The notes beneath the pieces are model-generated. The model made no database searches, had not been told where the DNA came from, and saw only the letters and a list, made by a program, of their open reading frames with translations. This document shows, in pieces, positions 61,301-64,000 of a DNA stretch of 64,000 nt (its first letter is position 1; every line of letters starts with the position of its first letter). A program made the position numbers and the translations under genes. This DNA comes from Sanderia malayensis (taxonomy: Eukaryota; Cnidaria; Scyphozoa; Semaeostomeae; Pelagiidae). The stretch lies in the NCBI GenBank assembly GCA_013076295.1, contig RQOL01000466.1, positions 1,612,001-1,676,000 of the forward strand, given 5' to 3'.

Positions 61301-63895
61301 TGGCTTGTCAGCTTGTAAATCTTCGATGACGGCCCTCGACAAGGCAGCTCGTATGCTCCACTGCACTGCACTGCACTCCACTGCACTGCACTGCACTGTG
61401 CATTAACAAAATGGTTCCCTTTTATGTATTCAATTTGAGGAAATCAAATTTGCAAACACATATAGATCGGCACATCGCAATGCAATTTGTTTAGATGAAA
61501 AACCTTAATCCAAACAACAAGAACAAACAAACTCATGTTTAAATTCTCTTTTGTAAAGAAAACGACTGTCTCTCATACCAAGACAGCGTAACAAACAAGT
61601 GCGAAATTCAATTAAAATAGCGGATCAATTTTTAATATAAGGCAGTTTGTGCTTGAAATATCTAACACGCAGGTCTATTTGCACTTCTACCAGTTCTAAA
61701 CTTGACTGACGACAAGCAATGGGAAATACATCGGTCAAAATTCCCCTCTTCGTGGAGATGGTCGTGGCTCCTCTGTATATCAACTCACTGTTCTATACTC
61801 TCACTGATATGTAATTCAAAAAGTTACAACATGCAAACCAACCTCAGCTCTTTGACTCATCCTTATCAGTCAATCGTGGCGACTCACATGATTTACCGTG
61901 ATTCAGAGCAACTAAATCAATTTCCAGTTAATTTCATTGCGGTACAGATAAATATTCACTGAAAAAATACCACGCGAATTCATGTCAAAGCCAATACAAT
62001 ATTTCTTTGATAGAAATTTGCAGCCTCTGCGTGAAAACGAGGCGAATATTGGCTGTTAATGGTTTCAGGTGAACCTTTTTTGAGGGAAATTGAGGATTTT
62101 TGGTTGCCAGATTAAACATATTTCTGATTCAAATCTATCATTAGATGAAATTGGAAGCTTGCTGAGCTATTTCTATTCCTTAAAGGGTCATTCAAAGAAT
62201 CAGTGCTTGCAATATGTGCTGCAAAGCATGAGCTAGAAAGAGTAAACTTTGGAGTTTCTAACAATTTGATTCGCTTCCAAAGGGGAGTGAAAGGTGAACC
62301 AAATTGATACTCACAGCTGCACCTAAAGAGGGTTCAGAAATAATCATCACGTTCCACGTTTCCTGCCAATAGCATTCCATAAAAAAACCCCATTTCACAG
62401 TCATTCGTAGGTGCTCGTGCTATATACTGGTAAACTGAAATTGGCATGTGACATGCGCAGATCCAGACAACAGGCAGCAGCAAAGCCGGCATAACTGAGT
62501 CTGCCCTGATTATGGAGCTGTATTAAGGTACGACAGCAAAGAAAGGGTTGCGGGAGCGGAGGGCTGAAAACAACAAGAAACTCACCAAGACTGGATCAGA
62601 TCGACAACGTCTTTGTATGACTTTCCACCAATCAAATTACCATTGATTGAAACAATTCTATCTCCTGAAACATAAAGGCAACTGACATGAACTTATGATA
62701 ACAGACAGACACTAAAGAAATTTATAAAATTATATAGCATACAGCAATTAATTTGAAATTAAATAATATAGGGATTTTGTGGAGTTGTATTCCTGCTAAG
62801 AAAAAGCAATTCAGCAAAATCTCACTGTAGTACCACGGCCCCTTTATCTTAAAAGTTATTGCTGCTACGTAGCGAAGCGTCTGCGCAGCAGAATATAATC
62901 GAGTCCTTCTCGTGAAAAAATCTTGTGAGGATGTATGTATGTGAAGATGTTTGTTTGTCTGTGTCATTCTAGCCCGCACGTGGCCTCAACTCCTCCTAAT
63001 AAGGGCCCGGGCGCTTAATAGAGAAAATACGGTACCTGACTCCGAACGATTCGTGCAGACAACAGTGATGTCATTTGGCGGCCATTTAGAGAGGGGCAAA
63101 TAGCTTTTGTAAATGAATGAGTGCAAAGTTAAATGCTCGCTTTGGAGGAAAATAATGGTAAAAAAGGTTGACTATGCATACTAGTAAAATTCCGATAATG
63201 ATAAAAAACGTTTCAAATGTCGGTATTTTGTTTATTTTTTACGCAACGATGCAACTGGCCTAAATTAATCGAATGACCAAAACAGTTGTTGAATTAAAAA
63301 TCTTGGATGTACTAGTACTAGATATAATATGTGAGCTCTAATTAAAGTGTACCCATACCTATACCTATACCTATGCCTTATACAAGTGAATAAATTCAAC
63401 GAATTGTAGCGGTCTGATATTCCGTTACATATTTAAAGTCGCTTAGGCTAAAAAAATTTGAGAAAAGCAAAAAAGATAGAGAAACGAAACAGCTAGAGCA
63501 AGTTAACCCTTTCCGCCTTTGTAGTCCACTTGGATGACAGGCAGAGACAGAGTCAGAAAGCGTCAGAGACAAAGAGACAGTTAGAGAGACATAGATGTAG
63601 TCAGAGAGGCAGAAGAGAGAGGGAAACGCCCAAGGGGGGGGGCAGAAGAGACAGATAGATAACTAGAAAAACGGAAAAAAGAGAGTCAAACGAGACAAAG
63701 AAGTGGTTACTAGTTTGAATAGTAAAAGTGATTGCAAACTGAATCTTCACCTTCAAATAAACCAGCTGAATCGGCAGCTCCGCCTGGTGCAACGTTCTTC
63801 ACAAAGAATGTATCGAGTGGCTCTGGTTTTGTCTCTGTGATTTCCTCCTTTTCTAACTCAAAATCACCCCAATAGTTCTCCTGATCATCGTCATC
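31393..63895 (-). CDS. ARHGAP21/23-like Rho GTPase-activating protein (PDZ-PH-RhoGAP), 5' partial
   Basis: Orthologue of vertebrate ARHGAP21/23, fly RhoGAP19D and worm PAC-1, which inactivate Rho-family GTPases at junctions and Golgi. Exons 5' to 3' (minus): 63751-63895, 62586-62664, 56614-56668, 51789-51878, 48966-50126, 48234-48395, 47215-47283, 46876-46932, 46360-46440, 44952-45092, 43160-43225, 37206-37282, 36590-36651, 36272-36417, 35712-35785, 35519-35603, 35117-35195, 34892-34965, 34679-34768, 34198-34383, 33711-33792, 33552-33583, 31393-33420. They total 1706 visible residues, all in phase. PDZ (about 35-93: [24 protein letters not shown]), a low-complexity linker with a doubled CVSF-AG-P motif, PH (588-702: [20 protein letters not shown]), RhoGAP (about 785-990) with the catalytic Arg of GIYRVPGN at 822 and [10 protein letters not shown], then a 675-residue Ser-rich tail with a coiled-coil stretch. 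The N-terminus lies beyond 64000. A donor-like G/GTAAAG spans the stop, so the tail could continue in some transcripts. Confidence 0.93.
33841..34110. repeat. TATG tetranucleotide microsatellite with interruptions
   Basis: About 270 bases of TATG/TGTA units in the RhoGAP intron between exons 34198-34383 and 33711-33792. Open frames through it on both strands (Met-Tyr-Val-Cys repeats) are artefacts. Confidence 0.95.
38145..38177. repeat. AGT/TTG trinucleotide microsatellite
   Basis: Six AGT units followed by six TTG units. It is preceded by an NRF1-like GCGCGTGCGC at about 38130. Confidence 0.8.
41751..41829 (-). promoter_or_regulatory. triple CCAAT cluster, possible internal RhoGAP promoter
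   Basis: ATTGG on + at 41751-41755, 41790-41794 and 41825-41829, that is, CCAAT boxes on the RhoGAP strand, two of them within CCAATCAGAA. No TATA box was seen. A transcript from here would skip PDZ and PH and encode the GAP half. This is speculative. Confidence 0.25.
41962..42135 (+). mobile_element. truncated MITE-like copy carrying a fragment of the RhoGAP PH exon
   Basis: Bases 41962-42088 match the interior of the element at 46027-46321 (shared AGACTTAGCAGTGTGGACAC and CGGGTTCGACCT). The match stops at GGCATGCGC, where about 45 bases similar to RhoGAP exon 44952-45092 follow in inverted orientation, reading [13 protein letters not shown] against [13 protein letters not shown] in the gene. 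Confidence 0.65.
43683..43854 (+). other. CRE followed by a 49-codon ATG frame, candidate small exon
   Basis: Palindromic TGACGTCA at 43683-43690, then AAACATGG at 43702-43708 opening a 49-codon frame to a TGA at 43852-43854. The start ([19 protein letters not shown]) has ordinary protein composition, and a possible but weak donor lies after FAG. No family recognised. It sits antisense in a RhoGAP intron and is too short to call coding. Confidence 0.25.
43873..43883. repeat. poly-C tract
   Basis: Eleven consecutive C bases ending in CGGG; a likely sequencing or assembly weak spot. Confidence 0.7.
46027..46321. mobile_element. MITE, TTCACAC-end family, beside RhoGAP PH exon
   Basis: Ends GTTCACACTGCACAATCTAA and, in reverse complement, GTTCACACTACAGAAACTAA, continuing with similar ACCCG/CCAGGTTA blocks for roughly 50 bases. 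It shares its ends with 10522-10797 and its interior with 41962-42088. Located just 38 bases downstream of the 46360-46440 exon donor. Confidence 0.7.
47029..47070. repeat. short tandem duplication in a RhoGAP intron
   Basis: Two and a half copies of a unit of about 19 bases, CTGGCACGACACTCACACG. Confidence 0.7.
50127..51788. other. RhoGAP intron, nothing recognised
   Basis: AT-rich intron between the 48966-50126 and 51789-51878 exons. No repeat, hairpin or exon stood out. Confidence 0.5.
51879..56613. other. RhoGAP intron with one promoter-like site
   Basis: No exon recognised, though small exons between PDZ and linker cannot be excluded. A full CRE palindrome lies at 55084-55091, with ATTGG at 55108-55112 and TTATAAGC at about 55119. 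Confidence 0.45.
55084..55112. promoter_or_regulatory. CRE palindrome plus CCAAT box
   Basis: TGACGTCA at 55084-55091 and, 17 bases on, ATTGG (CCAAT on the RhoGAP strand). On the minus strand CCAAT precedes the CRE, as in many TATA-less promoters. It could drive a PDZ-less RhoGAP form; unproven. Confidence 0.3.
58415..58476 (+). repeat. 62-bp dispersed repeat, copy 1
   Basis: Matches 62861-62922 in reverse complement at 57 of 62 positions. The right half can fold: GCTGCGCAG pairs with CTACGCAGC with one mismatch around an 8-base loop. Confidence 0.75.
60202..60290. mobile_element. pogo-type MITE fragment
   Basis: Begins CAGTAAGACCTCAACAGGTC after a TA and contains the inverted counterpart GAGTTCGAGTTATCGAGGGT at 60260-60281. 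Resembles the element at 26559-26699 but its ends are eroded. Confidence 0.45.
61356..61398. repeat. CACTG pentanucleotide tandem repeat
   Basis: About eight CACTG units with two CTC interruptions. Confidence 0.85.
62861..62922 (-). repeat. 62-bp dispersed repeat, copy 2 (inverted)
   Basis: Reverse-complement copy of 58415-58476, about 200 bases upstream of PDZ exon 62586-62664 on the RhoGAP strand. Confidence 0.75.
63530..63710. repeat. purine-rich AGAGAC simple sequence
   Basis: Irregular GAGACA/AGAGAG repeats with a G9 run, pyrimidine-rich on the RhoGAP strand, lying in the intron just after exon 63751-63895. Confidence 0.7.
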
Positions 63896-64000
63896 CTTGA
63901 AAAGAAGCATAATTTAATTAGTTAGCAGGCAAAAATAACTGTGATTGATCGCTAAACTATGCTAGTTATAGCCTCGTGCATCGTATGAAAATGTCCTATG

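Larger units (their letters stand above)
56669..62585. other. RhoGAP intron splitting the PDZ domain
   Basis: No gene recognised in 5.9 kb. Holds one copy of a 62-bp dispersed repeat (58415-58476), a pogo-like fragment (60202-60290) and a CACTG pentamer run (61356-61398). Confidence 0.5.

Overview
The window reads as nuclear DNA of an early-branching animal, most likely a cnidarian and perhaps an anthozoan. That placement is inference. It rests on spliced animal genes with GT/AG introns, AT-rich introns full of microsatellites and MITE-like elements, a WS/DGAT-type acyltransferase, a Ngaro-type tyrosine-recombinase retrotransposon, and animal-specific genes (ARHGAP21/23, CFAP141). All exon coordinates were derived by hand from splice consensus and reading phase. 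Every junction within each gene model is phase-consistent.

Layout from left to right. (1) 1423-5041 (+): an ionotropic glutamate receptor-like channel with no N-terminal ATD visible, whose pore carries the potassium-channel signature TTVGYGD. This is the GluR0-like architecture and the most interesting object here. (2) 5580-12523 (+): NOM1, a nucleolar MIF4G/MA3 ribosome-biogenesis protein in 20 exons. Its upstream region has CACGTG boxes and a pyrimidine tract, and its 3' end is followed by a palindrome array. (3) 12.5-15.8 kb: no convincing gene, one long ATC microsatellite. (4) 15823-20142: a Ngaro-type retrotransposon on the minus strand. Its split direct repeats are identical but its gag, RT and recombinase frames are broken. 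Its terminal B repeat holds six hairpins whose stems covary around constant loops. (5) 21076-27718 (+): a water-channel aquaporin in 4 exons. Its second intron contains an intronless WS/DGAT acyltransferase on the opposite strand (24662-26263). (6) 28249-29691 (+): CFAP141, a small ciliary doublet protein, in 5 exons. (7) 31393-63895 (-), running off the right edge: an ARHGAP21/23 orthologue with PDZ, PH and RhoGAP domains and a long disordered tail, 23 exons in view. Its introns hold microsatellites, MITEs, a MITE-like copy carrying a fragment of the gene's own PH exon, and a few promoter-like clusters.

The genes do not form a pathway. They cover membrane excitability, ribosome biogenesis, water transport, neutral-lipid synthesis, cilia and Rho signalling at junctions, as expected of an ordinary gene-rich animal locus. 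No tRNA, rRNA or CRISPR was seen.
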